From Sphingobacteriaceae bacterium (GTDB lineage: Bacteria > Bacteroidota > Bacteroidia > B-17B0 > Aurantibacillaceae), in the NCBI GenBank assembly GCA_947453445.1, contig CANGGP010000009.1:1-64000 (forward strand): a DNA stretch of 64,000 nucleotides, given 5' to 3'. Below the pieces are notes generated by a model. That model made no database searches. It had not been told where the DNA came from and saw nothing but the letters and a program-made list of their open reading frames with translations. Made by a program: the position numbers and the translations under genes. Within the stretch, counting starts at the first letter, position 1, and every line of letters begins with the position of its first letter. Of this stretch, positions 8,364 to 18,452 are shown piece by piece.

Positions 8364-9197
8364 TTACAAATGCAATTCTTTAGGACTTTGTAAAAAGTAA
8401 TCAAAATTTTCGAAGGCTGTGAGTGGCGGTGTGTTTTCAAAAACACCAAACACTGCCGAACCGCTGCCACTCAAGCTTGCATAGATGGCACCCGTTCCAT
8501 ACAACTTGTTTTTGATGGCTTCAATTTTTGGATACTTCTTAAAGATGGATTTTTCAAAATCATTTTTTAAATGATTCTTCCATTCATGAATGTTGTATTG
8601 TTCAATAATTTGTTTGGGTGTTTGTTTAGATGCTACTGGTATCACGCCATCATAGGCTTCCTTGGTGTTACTGTGGATGCCGGGATAAATGACCAAAATG
8701 CAACACTTGCTTAAATTTAATTCGATGTTCGAAAACACATGGCCTTTGTCGCTTGCATAAACGGCTTTGTTCTGAATAAAGAATGCACAATCACTGCCCA
8801 ATTGATTCGCAATGAAAAGCTGTTCGCTTTCATCCATTTTTAAATTAAATTGTGTATTGATGGCGCGGATAAAAAATGCAGCATCAGCGCTGCCTCCGCC
8901 TAAGCCGGCGCCCATGGGTATAACCTTGTGCAAATGCACCGAAAGATTTGGTAATGGATGTTTTGCTTGAATAATTTGGTAGGCTTTGTAAATCAAATTT
9001 GTATCAAGTGAACCTGCAATTGCTAAGCCGCTGGTGCTGAATTCAAAAGGCTTTTCATTCTTTCTGTTTTCAATCACTTCAAGCGAATCGCACCAATTCA
9101 CGGGATAAAACACCGTTTCAATATTGTGAAAACCATCAGGCCTTTTTTCGGTAATGTTTAAGCCAAGGTTTATTTTACAATTTGGAAAGTAAATCAT
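8364..9197 (-). CDS. ispE: 4-diphosphocytidyl-2-C-methyl-D-erythritol kinase
   Basis: A 277-residue GHMP kinase of the non-mevalonate (MEP) isoprenoid pathway; it phosphorylates CDP-methylerythritol at the 2-hydroxyl. The N-terminus has CKINLGLNITEKRPDGFHNI with the conserved Lys and Asn/His. The ATP loop is PMGAGLGGGSADAA, and the C-terminal GHMP motif is SLSGSGSAVFGVF. Length is normal. It is the first gene of a - strand run ispE-lysC-lysA; the 69-nt gap to lysC allows either one transcript or a separate lysC promoter. The start ATG (9195-9197) is the only one giving the complete first beta strand. Confidence 0.95.
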   Translation of the reverse strand: MIYFPNCKINLGLNITEKRPDGFHNIETVFYPVNWCDSLEVIENRKNEKPFEFSTSGLAIAGSLDTNLIYKAYQIIQAKHPLPNLSVHLHKVIPMGAGLGGGSADAAFFIRAINTQFNLKMDESEQLFIANQLGSDCAFFIQNKAVYASDKGHVFSNIELNLSKCCILVIYPGIHSNTKEAYDGVIPVASKQTPKQIIEQYNIHEWKNHLKNDFEKSIFKKYPKIEAIKNKLYGTGAIYASLSGSGSAVFGVFENTPPLTAFENFDYFLQSPKELHL

Positions 9198-9263
9198 ATT
9201 GCTTGTAAAGATTTAAATTTTTTAGCGAAGAAATAAATAATGTTTTTAGCAGCATATTTTGAA

Positions 9264-9336
9264 TTTAACTTTTTTTGGTACGCTTATTGTTTAATACATG
9301 TATTATTGGCTATACCCAATGCTCAGGCCGGCTGAG
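9264..9336 (+). promoter_or_regulatory. Shared upstream box and hairpin, copy 1 (lipoprotein paralogue 1)
   Basis: Positions 9264-9299 carry a T-tract followed by GGTACGCTTATTGTTTAATA; a clearly related box lies at 10547-10582 before the second paralogue (about 28 of 36 positions agree by eye). Downstream, 9321-9336 can fold into a CTCAG/CTGAG hairpin. The shared part does not match a TTTG-19-TAnnTTTG housekeeping promoter, so an alternative sigma factor or regulator site is possible. Confidence 0.45.
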
Positions 9337-9383
9337 TGTGAAGTGAATTGCCTGCTTTCATCAATTTATTAAAAACATAAAAA

Positions 9384-10541
9384 ATGGAAAAACAAAAATT
9401 TTACCAAATAATTTGTGCTGCACTTTTAGGAAGCTTTTGCTTTACTGCATGCATTAAGCCGCACAACATTGCGCCAATCGCCGACACCGAAACAAACTCA
9501 TCAACCGATGCAGTTTGGGCCACCTTTGTGATTACCGATATTGAGCAACAATGCGCCTTTTTAGGTGAGAACCACCGATTGGATAACTGTTATATTGACT
9601 TACCCGGTAGTATTGATAAAGCCAATGGTTCGGGTTCAATTACAGCCACTAACGATGTAAATGCTTTGGAATTAAATTATGCTTATAATCAAACGCATTG
9701 TTACGATGGGCGTGTGCGTGATGGCAGCCTATTTATGTATTACGGCTACGATGCAGATTACGATAAATATGTAAATCAAAAAAACCTAAATGCCAAGTAC
9801 TTTCACGACTATGGATTTGTTGGTAGAATTAGCTTGTTAGATTATTTGGTGGATGGTTGGAAAGTTGAAATTGATCCCAATAAACATGGCATGAATAGAG
9901 CAGTGGTTGCCAATTTGATGGAGTCCAATTATTCGGCAGCCAACACGCCGATAAAATGGCGAATTGTGGGTGATTTTATTTTCCGACATCCAATCGATCC
10001 ATCCAAAGACATGCAAATAAGTGTGGATTTGGTGAAAACACTTGTAAATTCGGCCGACAATACTATTTATAATCAAAGTGTTATTGGCGCCAATATCAAT
10101 TGGTCGAATTTTGTGCCGGCAATCAACTCGCAATCCATCAATCCTACAATAGCCAATCGATCGGCTTTATTGGCCTATACCGGTGTGGTGAGTGGAACCG
10201 GTGCCGACGGTGCAAAGTTTAGAATGGTGATAGATGAAAAACATCCCCTGATGCGCGATTTTACTTGTTATCCCGATAAAATTGGAGGGATAACGCAAGC
10301 CGGCAACGGCAAAGGCTTGGTGCCGATATATAACGAGTTCCATCCTTTTAATCAAGGCATTGCTTCATTTACAACAGCTTGCAAAAATAATCCTGATATT
10401 CATGTAGAAGGGGTGTCGGATGTTTATCCAAGACAAATATATTTTGCCAATGAAGATCAACCCGGTTTGGATATGCAATGTGATAACGCTGGTATTGTGT
10501 TAATTAAAGGCATCAGTTACCGTGTTGACTTTAGAAAATAA
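9384..10541 (+). CDS. Lipoprotein of unknown function, tandem paralogue 1
   Basis: A 385-residue predicted lipoprotein, with a signal peptide ending in CFTAC (lipid Cys about 23). I do not recognise a named domain. Visible features are ADTETNSSTDAVWATFVITD, a conserved Cys in HCYDGRVRDGSLF, repeated Tyr/Asp-rich strands (YYGYDADYDKYV), VRAVVANLM-like and FTCYPDKIGG segments, and a C-terminal Cys in DNAGIVLIKG. It is closely similar along its whole length to the next gene, so the pair arose by tandem duplication. A weaker resemblance in layout links it to the lipoproteins at 26397 and 27497 (N-terminal Asp-rich segment, central Cys plus Arg-x-Gly, C-terminal Cys and glycine-rich strand). It is probably anchored to the outer membrane and beta-rich. 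Function is unknown. Confidence 0.8.
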   Translation: MEKQKFYQIICAALLGSFCFTACIKPHNIAPIADTETNSSTDAVWATFVITDIEQQCAFLGENHRLDNCYIDLPGSIDKANGSGSITATNDVNALELNYAYNQTHCYDGRVRDGSLFMYYGYDADYDKYVNQKNLNAKYFHDYGFVGRISLLDYLVDGWKVEIDPNKHGMNRAVVANLMESNYSAANTPIKWRIVGDFIFRHPIDPSKDMQISVDLVKTLVNSADNTIYNQSVIGANINWSNFVPAINSQSINPTIANRSALLAYTGVVSGTGADGAKFRMVIDEKHPLMRDFTCYPDKIGGITQAGNGKGLVPIYNEFHPFNQGIASFTTACKNNPDIHVEGVSDVYPRQIYFANEDQPGLDMQCDNAGIVLIKGISYRVDFRK

Positions 10542-10546
10542 GACAA

Positions 10547-10582
10547 TTAACATTTTTTGGTACGATTGTTGGTTAGAACCTT
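10547..10582 (+). promoter_or_regulatory. Shared upstream box, copy 2 (lipoprotein paralogue 2)
   Basis: This copy contains ATTAACATTTTTTGGTACGA followed by TTGTTGGTTAGAA and aligns without gaps to 9264-9299. It is followed by a five-codon open frame (ATG at 10591, stop at 10603-10605) and the hairpin at 10600-10638, so it may belong to an attenuated leader rather than a simple promoter (inference). Confidence 0.4.
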
Positions 10583-10599
10583 TATAAAAAATGAAAATC

Positions 10600-10638
10600 G
10601 CCTAAGGATTTGTGTTCCACATCCAAAGGCTTATTTTT
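10600..10638 (+). terminator. Intrinsic terminator or attenuator between the lipoprotein paralogues
   Basis: GCCT-AA-GGAT pairs with ATCC-AA-AGGC across an 11-nt loop and is followed by TTATTTTT. It could end the first paralogue's transcript or attenuate read-through into the second. Confidence 0.6.
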
Positions 10639-10645
10639 AACATTT

Positions 10646-10676
10646 TTTGCTGATATAAAAAAATAATTATAAATTG
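10646..10676 (+). promoter_or_regulatory. Candidate housekeeping promoter of lipoprotein paralogue 2
   Basis: TTTG (10646-10649) and TAAATTG (10670-10676) are separated by 20 nt, close to the Bacteroidota TTTG / TAnnTTTG arrangement. The ATG is about 20 nt downstream, so the leader would be short. Confidence 0.5.
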
Positions 10677-10696
10677 CACCAATTATTCTTAACCTT

Positions 10697-11860
10697 ATGA
10701 AAATTAATAGAATTGCACTTAGTTTGACAATTTTAGGCTTATCTACAGCGCTAATTATTTCTTGTAAAAAACCATCTAACGAAGCACCGTTGGCTGATAC
10801 AGAAACTGAATCGGCTGTAGACGCTGCTTGGGCTACTTTCGCTTTAACTGATATTGAACAAATCTCAGCCTTTATTGGTGAAAATCAGCCTTTGAATCAC
10901 TTTTACAAAGACATTCCCGGAAGCTACAATTCTTCAAATAGTACCGGTTCTATCACCGCCACCAGAGATACCAATGGCGCCAGTAAAAACATCAACGTTG
11001 GTTTTAATAAATCATGGTGTTATGATGGTCGTTTCAGAGAAGGTACTTTGTTCTGGTATTATTCTTATGATGCAGCTTATGATTCATATGTTGGAGATAA
11101 CAAAAATTCAAATGCACGTTATTCGCATGATTACGGCCATGTTGCACGTTTATCACTGATCGATTATAAAGTTGACGGTTGGCAAATTGATATCGACAAT
11201 ACCAAGCATGGTATCGTTAGGGCTGTTGTAGCCAATTTAATGCCTCCTAACTATGTGGCAGCCAATACACCTATTAAATGGAGATTTGTTGGTGATTTTA
11301 CCTTTACACATCCTACTGATCCTGCTAAAAACATGAGCATTAGTGTTGACTTGGTTAAAACCCTTGTGAACTCGGGCGAGAAGAAAATTTTTGATCAAAA
11401 CACCCGTGGTGCCACTATTATTTGGTCTAACTTCTTCACAGGAACTTCTACTGCTCCTAATCCTAGTGTGGCTACCACTGCTGCTTATATTGCTTACACC
11501 GGTACAGTTTCGGGTAACACCACCAATGGTGCTAAATTCAGAATGGTAATCGACGATGCTCACCCTTTAATTCGTGATTTTACTTGTTATGCTGATAAAA
11601 TTGGCGGTGTTACAGTAACAACAACCACTGCTGGTATAGTTCCACGTTACCAAGAATTTCATCCATTTATCCAAGGTATTGCCTCATTCACTACCGGTTT
11701 AGATGCTGCTGATATTTCTAGCTCAGGTAAATCAAACATTTATCCGCGTCAAATTTATTTTGGTAATGAAGACAATGACCCTAAATCTGTAGGCTCATGC
11801 GATAACACAGGTTTAGTGTTAATCAAAGGAATCGGTTATAAAGTAGATCTTAAAAAATAA
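10697..11860 (+). CDS. Lipoprotein of unknown function, tandem paralogue 2
   Basis: A 387-residue lipoprotein (lipid Cys about 23, LIISCKKPSN) closely similar to the preceding gene over its whole length: ADTETESAVDAAWATFALTD, WCYDGRFREGTLFWYYSYDA, RAVVANLMPPNYVAANTPIK and FTCYADKIGGV have direct counterparts. The most variable parts are the short loop near residue 95 and the segment before the last Cys. The coding sequence has many T-ending codons (GGT, GCT, ACT), more so than paralogue 1, which suggests stronger expression (judged by eye, not computed). A strong intrinsic terminator follows. No domain name or function can be given; the conserved Cys and Trp/Tyr pattern suggests a compact beta-rich envelope protein. 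Confidence 0.8.
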   Translation: MKINRIALSLTILGLSTALIISCKKPSNEAPLADTETESAVDAAWATFALTDIEQISAFIGENQPLNHFYKDIPGSYNSSNSTGSITATRDTNGASKNINVGFNKSWCYDGRFREGTLFWYYSYDAAYDSYVGDNKNSNARYSHDYGHVARLSLIDYKVDGWQIDIDNTKHGIVRAVVANLMPPNYVAANTPIKWRFVGDFTFTHPTDPAKNMSISVDLVKTLVNSGEKKIFDQNTRGATIIWSNFFTGTSTAPNPSVATTAAYIAYTGTVSGNTTNGAKFRMVIDDAHPLIRDFTCYADKIGGVTVTTTTAGIVPRYQEFHPFIQGIASFTTGLDAADISSSGKSNIYPRQIYFGNEDNDPKSVGSCDNTGLVLIKGIGYKVDLKK

Positions 11861-11875
11861 TCATTCAAAACAGCT

Positions 11876-11907
11876 TAAAAAAGGGTTGCCATTGGCAGCC
11901 CTTTTTT
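11876..11907 (+). terminator. Intrinsic terminator after lipoprotein paralogue 2
   Basis: GGGTTGCC pairs with GGCAGCCC (one G-T wobble) over an ATT loop and is flanked by an A-run and a T6 run. Confidence 0.85.
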
Positions 11908-11987
11908 GTTTTAGGAAAAAAAGATTAAATTAGCATTCACTCATTAGGCTAACAAATTCAAAATCATGACTCTATTAACAATATTCA

Positions 11988-11995
11988 TATATTTG
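11988..11995 (+). promoter_or_regulatory. Candidate -7 box for the SPOR-domain gene
   Basis: TATATTTG matches the TAnnTTTG consensus exactly and ends 10 nt before the ATG at 12006, predicting a leader of only a few nucleotides. The -33 position carries CATG rather than TTTG. Confidence 0.5.
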
Positions 11996-12005
11996 TGATC
12001 GACGT

Positions 12006-13847
12006 ATGAAATATATTAAATGTATCGTTTTCGCATTATTTTTTAGTCTCGGTCTTGGCGCCCAAGTAACGGTTACAACCGATTTACCGGCTGAGATAGC
12101 GAAAAACAAAGAAATAACGGTGAATATCAAGTTTGATAAAGGACCAATTAGAAACTATTCTAAGTATGAAATGTTGGTACCCGAAGGCATTGTGATTAAA
12201 GAATTAGACTGCCGTTATGGTGCCTTTTCTTTTGAAAACAATAAAGTTCGTGTGATTTGGGCCATTACACCGGCCGATCCTATATATACCATTCAAGTAA
12301 AGTTTTTCGCAGGCAATGAAACCGGTGCCAAACAAATTGCACAAACTTATGCCTACGCCGAAAAAGGTCAGAAATTGGAACTTGAAATGGCGAAAATAAA
12401 ATTTACAGTTGTTGATAGTTTAATGCCAGCAAATGCCAACAACCAAGAAAATAATTCAGGTACTGAAGTCGCTGTAAACGAATCGACTGAAAATAAAATT
12501 GAGGATACCAAAAAAGAAGTTGCCGAAATAAAAAATGAAAGCAAGGAAGGTGAAGAAATAGGTAAAGCCGAAAAAATTGATGCGGAGAAAAAAATAGCTG
12601 AAGCCAAAGAAGAATTACGAAAAGCAGAGTTGATTTCAAATCCAAACGAAAAGAAAGCGGCGATTGAAATGGCCACGCAAAAACAACGAAAAGCCGAAGA
12701 AGAATTGGCCGCGGCTGAAAGAATTTTGGTTTTATCAAATGCCTTAAACAACAATGCCGATCAAAAGGAGAAATTAAATCAACCCATTGACTCGATTGTA
12801 AAAGCAGACGTGAATGTTAGCGCCGATGCCAATCAACAAGAAAAGTCTGCCGCCAGTATTGATCATCATCCTTCTGAGAAAATTGAGAAAGCCAAAGAAA
12901 CGGCCATGAACAAAGGGGCTGAAGACGCGCAAGATTTATACAAATCAATTAAGCCTGAAGATCATCACGAAGATTTACAAATTGAACAACAAGTTTCGCA
13001 ATTGCGTTTAGATTCAAAAGATGCCTTAGAAGTTGGCACCAGAGAAAAATTAAAAGCCGAAGCTGCCATGCACGATGCTTACGAGGCGCTTAAAAAAACA
13101 AAATACATTCCTGATGCCGAAGAAAAAAAATTGGCGGTTGATAAGGCTAATGCAGATATTGAGCAAGCAAAATCGGATTTAGAAATTGCATCCAAAATTT
13201 TGACCCTTTCAAAATCTTTGGAAGATAATGCAAAAGAAATTGAACGTTTACATTTAAATGACGAGCCCAAACCGGCAAGTACCACAGTGGCGGCCAACAC
13301 TACAGTTTCTGCCGGCACCGAAATGGCAAAAGAAAATAATAGCGCACCAATTGCCGCCGAAAAACCGGTTGAAAAAATACAAGAAAAGCCTGTAGAAAAA
13401 CCGGCCGATACAAACACCCAAGTAGCCGAAAGCGTGCAAAAACAAAACCCCGCTGCGCCAAGCGAAACCCTTGCTGCTGAAGTGAATGTAAGCCAATCAA
13501 AGCCGGTTGAAGAATCTGTGACTGTTGAAAAGGAGAAGGTCACTGAAGCGCCAAAAGAAAAACCTGTGGTAGCAGTGAAGGAAAATAAGACCAACAACAA
13601 TAACAACAATATCGCAAAATCAGGTAACTCAGGCAATGCAGCATTTACTTTGCAATTGGGATCCTTTGTGAATAATCCCGATTTATCGGTGTTTAAAAAA
13701 TTAGGAAAGGTTGAACTCCGCAATGAGAATGGAAAATACAAAGTGTTTTACGGAAAGTTTTCAAGCAAAGAAGAAGCTGTTGAAATGCGTCAAAAAACAG
13801 TGTCAAAAGGCTTCGATTGTTTTGTTGTAACATTGTCAAAACCTTAA
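12006..13847 (+). CDS. Secreted SPOR-domain protein with long charged coiled-coil/linker region
   Basis: A 613-residue exported protein. Residues 1-20 are a signal peptide (CIVFALFFSLGLGAQ). Residues about 20-140 form a beta-rich domain I cannot name. Residues about 150-530 are Glu/Lys/Ala-rich, with repeated KAEEELAAAERILVLSNAL-type helices (near 205-245, again near 350-400) and a Pro/Val/Glu-rich stretch (EKPVEKIQEKPVEKPAD). The last 70 residues are a SPOR domain (TLQLGSFVNNPDLSVFKKLG, then GKYKVFYGKFSSKEEA). SPOR domains bind denuded glycan strands of peptidoglycan, often at division sites. The protein therefore probably spans part of the periplasm while holding the cell wall (inference). 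The two helical blocks look like an internal duplication. Confidence 0.8.
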   Translation: MKYIKCIVFALFFSLGLGAQVTVTTDLPAEIAKNKEITVNIKFDKGPIRNYSKYEMLVPEGIVIKELDCRYGAFSFENNKVRVIWAITPADPIYTIQVKFFAGNETGAKQIAQTYAYAEKGQKLELEMAKIKFTVVDSLMPANANNQENNSGTEVAVNESTENKIEDTKKEVAEIKNESKEGEEIGKAEKIDAEKKIAEAKEELRKAELISNPNEKKAAIEMATQKQRKAEEELAAAERILVLSNALNNNADQKEKLNQPIDSIVKADVNVSADANQQEKSAASIDHHPSEKIEKAKETAMNKGAEDAQDLYKSIKPEDHHEDLQIEQQVSQLRLDSKDALEVGTREKLKAEAAMHDAYEALKKTKYIPDAEEKKLAVDKANADIEQAKSDLEIASKILTLSKSLEDNAKEIERLHLNDEPKPASTTVAANTTVSAGTEMAKENNSAPIAAEKPVEKIQEKPVEKPADTNTQVAESVQKQNPAAPSETLAAEVNVSQSKPVEESVTVEKEKVTEAPKEKPVVAVKENKTNNNNNNIAKSGNSGNAAFTLQLGSFVNNPDLSVFKKLGKVELRNENGKYKVFYGKFSSKEEAVEMRQKTVSKGFDCFVVTLSKP

Positions 13848-13957
13848 TCAAAAGGGCTCCAAAGTGCCACACTGTCACCTTCATTCTGCCAATTTTATCA
13901 GCCTTTTTTAGTAATTATGCATTTATGACCAAAATGCATGCAAAAAAAGCCTTGGCA

Positions 13958-13964
13958 TAATTTG
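13958..13964 (+). promoter_or_regulatory. Possible -7 box of groESL
   Basis: TAATTTG lies 46 nt upstream of the groES ATG and resembles a shortened TAnnTTTG. No CIRCE inverted repeat was found in this region, so HrcA control is not supported by the sequence. Confidence 0.3.
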
Positions 13965-14010
13965 TGGAGCACCTAAGCGAATTTTAAACAATCAATTTAA
14001 ATAAATCTAT

Positions 14011-14289
14011 ATGGCAAAATTAAATGTAAAACCATTAGCAGACAGAGTTTTAGTAGAACCTGCACCTGCAGAGAACAAAACAGCGGGCGGAATTATTATT
14101 CCTGATACAGCGAAAGAAAAACCAATGCGTGGTAAAATTGTGGCGGTTGGCAACGGTAAACCTGATGAGCCAATGACTGTAAAAGTTGGCGATACAGTGC
14201 TTTATGGAAAGTATGCCGGCACCGAATTAAACGTTGAAGGCAAGGAATATTTAATTATGCGCGAAAGCGATATTTACGCAATTATTTAA
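14011..14289 (+). CDS. groES: Co-chaperonin GroES (Hsp10)
   Basis: A 92-residue Hsp10 that forms the heptameric lid of the GroEL folding chamber. The N-terminal strand [21 protein letters not shown], the mobile-loop segment [20 protein letters not shown] and the C-terminal [20 protein letters not shown] / [11 protein letters not shown] are all canonical, and the length is normal. It is directly upstream of groEL (93-nt gap), as in most bacteria. The ATG at 14011 is preceded by an A-rich leader with no Shine-Dalgarno. Confidence 0.97.
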   Translation: MAKLNVKPLADRVLVEPAPAENKTAGGIIIPDTAKEKPMRGKIVAVGNGKPDEPMTVKVGDTVLYGKYAGTELNVEGKEYLIMRESDIYAII

Positions 14290-14373
14290 TTTTTTTAAAG
14301 ATGCTTAACGGAAAGAAACGAGACCGTTCTGCATCTGCAATTTAAAATCTGGTTTCAAAATTTATTTTATTAA

Positions 14374-16017
<1,644 letters not shown>

Positions 16018-16020
16018 GCA

Positions 16021-16250
16021 AGCTCTTAGCTTTCGCCTTTCGCGAAAGGTTAGAGATTGCTTATGCTGAGCCTGACGAAGCATAAAGCTCTTAGCTTTCG
16101 CCTTTCGCGAAAGGTTAGAGATTGCTTATGCTGAGCTTGACGAAGCATAAAGTTCTTAGCTTTCGCCTTTCGCGAAAGGTTAGAGATTGCTTATGCTGAG
16201 CTTGACGAAGCATAAAGCTCTTAGCTTTCGCCCTTTGCGAAAGGTTAGGG
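16021..16250. repeat. 65-bp tandem repeat (3.5 copies) with REP-like palindromes downstream of groEL
   Basis: Full units lie at 16021-16085, 16086-16150 and 16151-16215, with a degenerate partial unit at 16216-16250. Units differ at only one or two positions. Each contains the perfect 14-bp palindrome CCTTTCGCGAAAGG and a second stem-loop, TTATGCT...AGCATAA, whose loop and inner stem hold TGAGCTTGACGAAG. That core is close to the REP-type core TGAGCTTGTCGAAG found again after rpsA at 62500. A further CCTTTCGC-like palindrome half sits near 16315-16330. No open frame is conserved through the array. Confidence 0.85.
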
Positions 16251-16255
16251 AGGGC

Positions 16256-16276
16256 AAAAGCGTTACGACGCTTTTT
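16256..16276 (+). terminator. Intrinsic terminator of the groESL transcript
   Basis: AAAAGCGT pairs perfectly with ACGCTTTT over a TACG loop, with a short T-run. It lies after the repeat array, so the repeats are probably transcribed as part of the groEL 3' untranslated region. Confidence 0.7.
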
Positions 16277-16346
16277 AGCCGGATGCTCCGTTGAATTTGA
16301 AGTACACGGGATCGCCCTTCGCGAAAGCTAATTGAAAATAAATTGT

Positions 16347-16377
16347 ATAAAAGGTCACCATTACGGTGGCCTTTTAT
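16347..16377 (+). terminator. Second intrinsic terminator, possibly bidirectional
   Basis: ATAAAAGGTCACC pairs with GGTGGCCTTTTAT (one wobble) over a 5-nt loop. The rest of the 16378-16583 gap shows only AT-rich sequence and a TATCATTG element just before the next start. Confidence 0.7.
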
Positions 16378-16583
16378 CATTTATACACTTGTCAATTGCT
16401 TACATTTTTATTGGGTATCCTTTTCTGATGCAAAATTGCACCTTCGTTTAACTGAACACAATTAAAACCCGCATTGCTCTAAATACAAAACGCATTGCCA
16501 AGCCAAAAAATTGTCAATAAAAAACCAAATCCTTTTCATTTCTTCCTGATTGTGGCGCATTTATTTTTTATATCATTGCGCCT

Positions 16584-17477
16584 ATGTATCAAAAAATAAG
16601 CAATCAAAAAACGGGACTATTTATCGCCATTCTGCTGCTTACAGTGCTGTTGATCGCCTGCAAAAGTAATTTTTCGCGCACCTATTCATTCGACAAAGAA
16701 GATGCTTATTATTATCACCTGATATCTTACGAAAGCAATGAAAATCCACCTAAATACAATAAATTATTCAAGATTTATTTGAGTTTTAGCAACCAAAACG
16801 ATTCGGTTTTTTGGGACAGCTACAACAATTACAGAGACAGTTTTGTAATGAAAATGGATTCAAGTGAAAAAGCCAATACCTTGCAAAAAGCTTTGTACCG
16901 CTTTAACAGCAACGATAGCGGCGCCATCTTAATCAGAACTTCAGTGTTTTTTTCACAACAATTTAATGTAAAAGATGTGCCTTTCTTTTCGAAACAAGAT
17001 AGCATCGTTAAAATCAATTTTAAAATTAAAGAAGAACTGTCTGAACAAGAATTCTTAAACATGCAACAAGAACTGTTGCGCAAGGAATACATTCAAATTC
17101 ACCAGTTTTTAGGCAATACATACGACGAAGAAAAAGGCTTGGATTCACTCGGCTTCTATTGGCTGGGAACCCCAAAACAAATCGATAGCGCAACTGTAAA
17201 AGTTGGTCAAGTTGTAAGCATTCACTACGAAGGCAACTTTTTAAATGGCCGTTTTTTAGAACGATCACCCGATCATTTCGACTTTATTTATGGCACCCCC
17301 GACCAATTATTAAAAGGTTTAAATTATGTTATTCCACGCTTAAAAATAGGTCAGACTGCAAAAATAATCTTACCTTCACGCCTTGCTTTTGGAGAGACAG
17401 GCAGTGCCAACGGAACCGTACCACCTTTTACCCCAGTGCAATACACCATAAAATTAATCGACATAAAAAATAAATGA
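16584..17477 (+). CDS. FKBP-type peptidyl-prolyl isomerase, lipoprotein
   Basis: A 297-residue predicted lipoprotein: the signal peptide ends LLTVLLIAC with the lipid Cys near 26. Residues 27-200 have no recognised motif but are rich in Phe, Ser and Asp. The C-terminal about 95 residues are an FKBP fold (VKVGQVVSIHYEGNFLNGRF, then LKGLNYVIPRLKIGQTAKII and SRLAFGETGSANGTVPPFTP). The usual VFD of FKBPs is altered here (FLERSPDHFDF), so isomerase activity may be reduced. It overlaps the next FKBP gene by 4 nt (ATGA), giving a three-gene foldase set. Such lipid-anchored FKBPs in gliding Bacteroidota include GldI-like proteins; I cannot assign that identity. Confidence 0.85.
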   Translation: MYQKISNQKTGLFIAILLLTVLLIACKSNFSRTYSFDKEDAYYYHLISYESNENPPKYNKLFKIYLSFSNQNDSVFWDSYNNYRDSFVMKMDSSEKANTLQKALYRFNSNDSGAILIRTSVFFSQQFNVKDVPFFSKQDSIVKINFKIKEELSEQEFLNMQQELLRKEYIQIHQFLGNTYDEEKGLDSLGFYWLGTPKQIDSATVKVGQVVSIHYEGNFLNGRFLERSPDHFDFIYGTPDQLLKGLNYVIPRLKIGQTAKIILPSRLAFGETGSANGTVPPFTPVQYTIKLIDIKNK

Positions 17478-18412
17478 AAAAATTAACACTACTTACCGCT
17501 GCAACAGCCATGGCATTTGTAGCTTGCAACGATTCTCAATTTAAGGGTTATACCAAGGCCGAGAATGGATTACATTATAAATTTTATAACCACGACGAAG
17601 CCGGAAAAACCATTAAAGAAGGCGACAACATTTACATCCGTTACATCATCATGAATCAAAAAAATGATTCAGTGATTATCAATTCAAAAGACGCCAGCAG
17701 AGACGGTAGTGGTTACGTGAATTTTGGTTTTAAAGTATCATCATTCAAAGGCAGCTTTGAAGATGGTTTAAAAATGATGGCCAAAGGCGATAGCGCTGAG
17801 TTTATTGTTTCTGCCGATTCGTTCTTCTTAAAAAGTAACCGCATGAACGAATTGCCTAAAGGTGTTAAGCCGGGTGAATTCTTAAAAGCCATTTTTAAAG
17901 TTAAAGACATTATGCCTGCTGCCGAAGTAGAAGCCATGCAAAAGAAACAAATGGCAGAACGTGAAGCGAAAATGAAGGAGATGGTTGCAAAGGAACAGCC
18001 TGCCATCGAAAAATTTATTGCCGATAATAAAATAACTGCTAAGCCAACCGCATCAGGTTTATATTACATCGAAACCAAAAAAGGAACAGGTGCATTTCCT
18101 AAAGCCACTGAAATGGTGCGTGTGCATTACACCGGTAAATTGTTAGATGGAACTGTTTTTGATAGTTCAGTTGAAAGAGGGCAACCTGCCGAGTTTCCAT
18201 TAAATCAAGTAATTGCAGGGTGGACAGAAGGTTTACAATTGATGAAAAAAGGTGGAAAAGCAAAATTAATTTTACCTTCTTCAATTGCTTATGGAGAAAG
18301 AGGTGCCGGTGACAAAATTGCACCATTTACCCCACTTTATTTTGAAGTTGAATTACTCGACATCATGCCTGCTCCGGCGCAACAAGAGATGCCAATGCCG
18401 CAAGGCAAATAA
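17474..18412 (+). CDS. FKBP-type peptidyl-prolyl isomerase, lipoprotein with tandem FKBP-like domains
   Basis: A 312-residue lipoprotein (lipid Cys about 18 in AMAFVAC). The C-terminal FKBP domain, residues about 195-300, is canonical: [60 protein letters not shown]. The N-terminal region, residues about 25-150, looks like a second, degenerate FKBP unit (EGDNIYIRYIIMNQKNDSVI, SSFKGSFEDGLKMMAKGDSA). A Met/Lys-rich helix (MQKKQMAEREAKMKEMVAKE) links them. It should catalyse proline isomerisation at the envelope. It overlaps the preceding FKBP gene by 4 nt and ends in a Met/Pro/Gln tail. Confidence 0.9.
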   Translation: MKKLTLLTAATAMAFVACNDSQFKGYTKAENGLHYKFYNHDEAGKTIKEGDNIYIRYIIMNQKNDSVIINSKDASRDGSGYVNFGFKVSSFKGSFEDGLKMMAKGDSAEFIVSADSFFLKSNRMNELPKGVKPGEFLKAIFKVKDIMPAAEVEAMQKKQMAEREAKMKEMVAKEQPAIEKFIADNKITAKPTASGLYYIETKKGTGAFPKATEMVRVHYTGKLLDGTVFDSSVERGQPAEFPLNQVIAGWTEGLQLMKKGGKAKLILPSSIAYGERGAGDKIAPFTPLYFEVELLDIMPAPAQQEMPMPQGK

Positions 18413-18452
18413 TTTGGCCGAATTTTTGTAATTGGATAAATAAAAATAAACA

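Noticed and set aside
9837-10133. 98-codon antisense frame in lipoprotein paralogue 1
   Set aside because: The paralogue has a similar antisense frame only because the coding sequence is conserved; no independent signal supports it.
13079-13741. 220-codon open frame antisense to the SPOR gene
   Set aside because: It mirrors the low-complexity Glu/Lys/Ala codons of the real gene and has a Ser/Phe-rich composition without domains.
13848-14010. CIRCE (HrcA) operator before groES
   Set aside because: No TTAGCACTC-N9-GAGTGCTAA-like inverted repeat is present.
16021-16250. CRISPR array
   Set aside because: The units are contiguous tandem copies without unique spacers and with internal palindromes; no cas gene is nearby.
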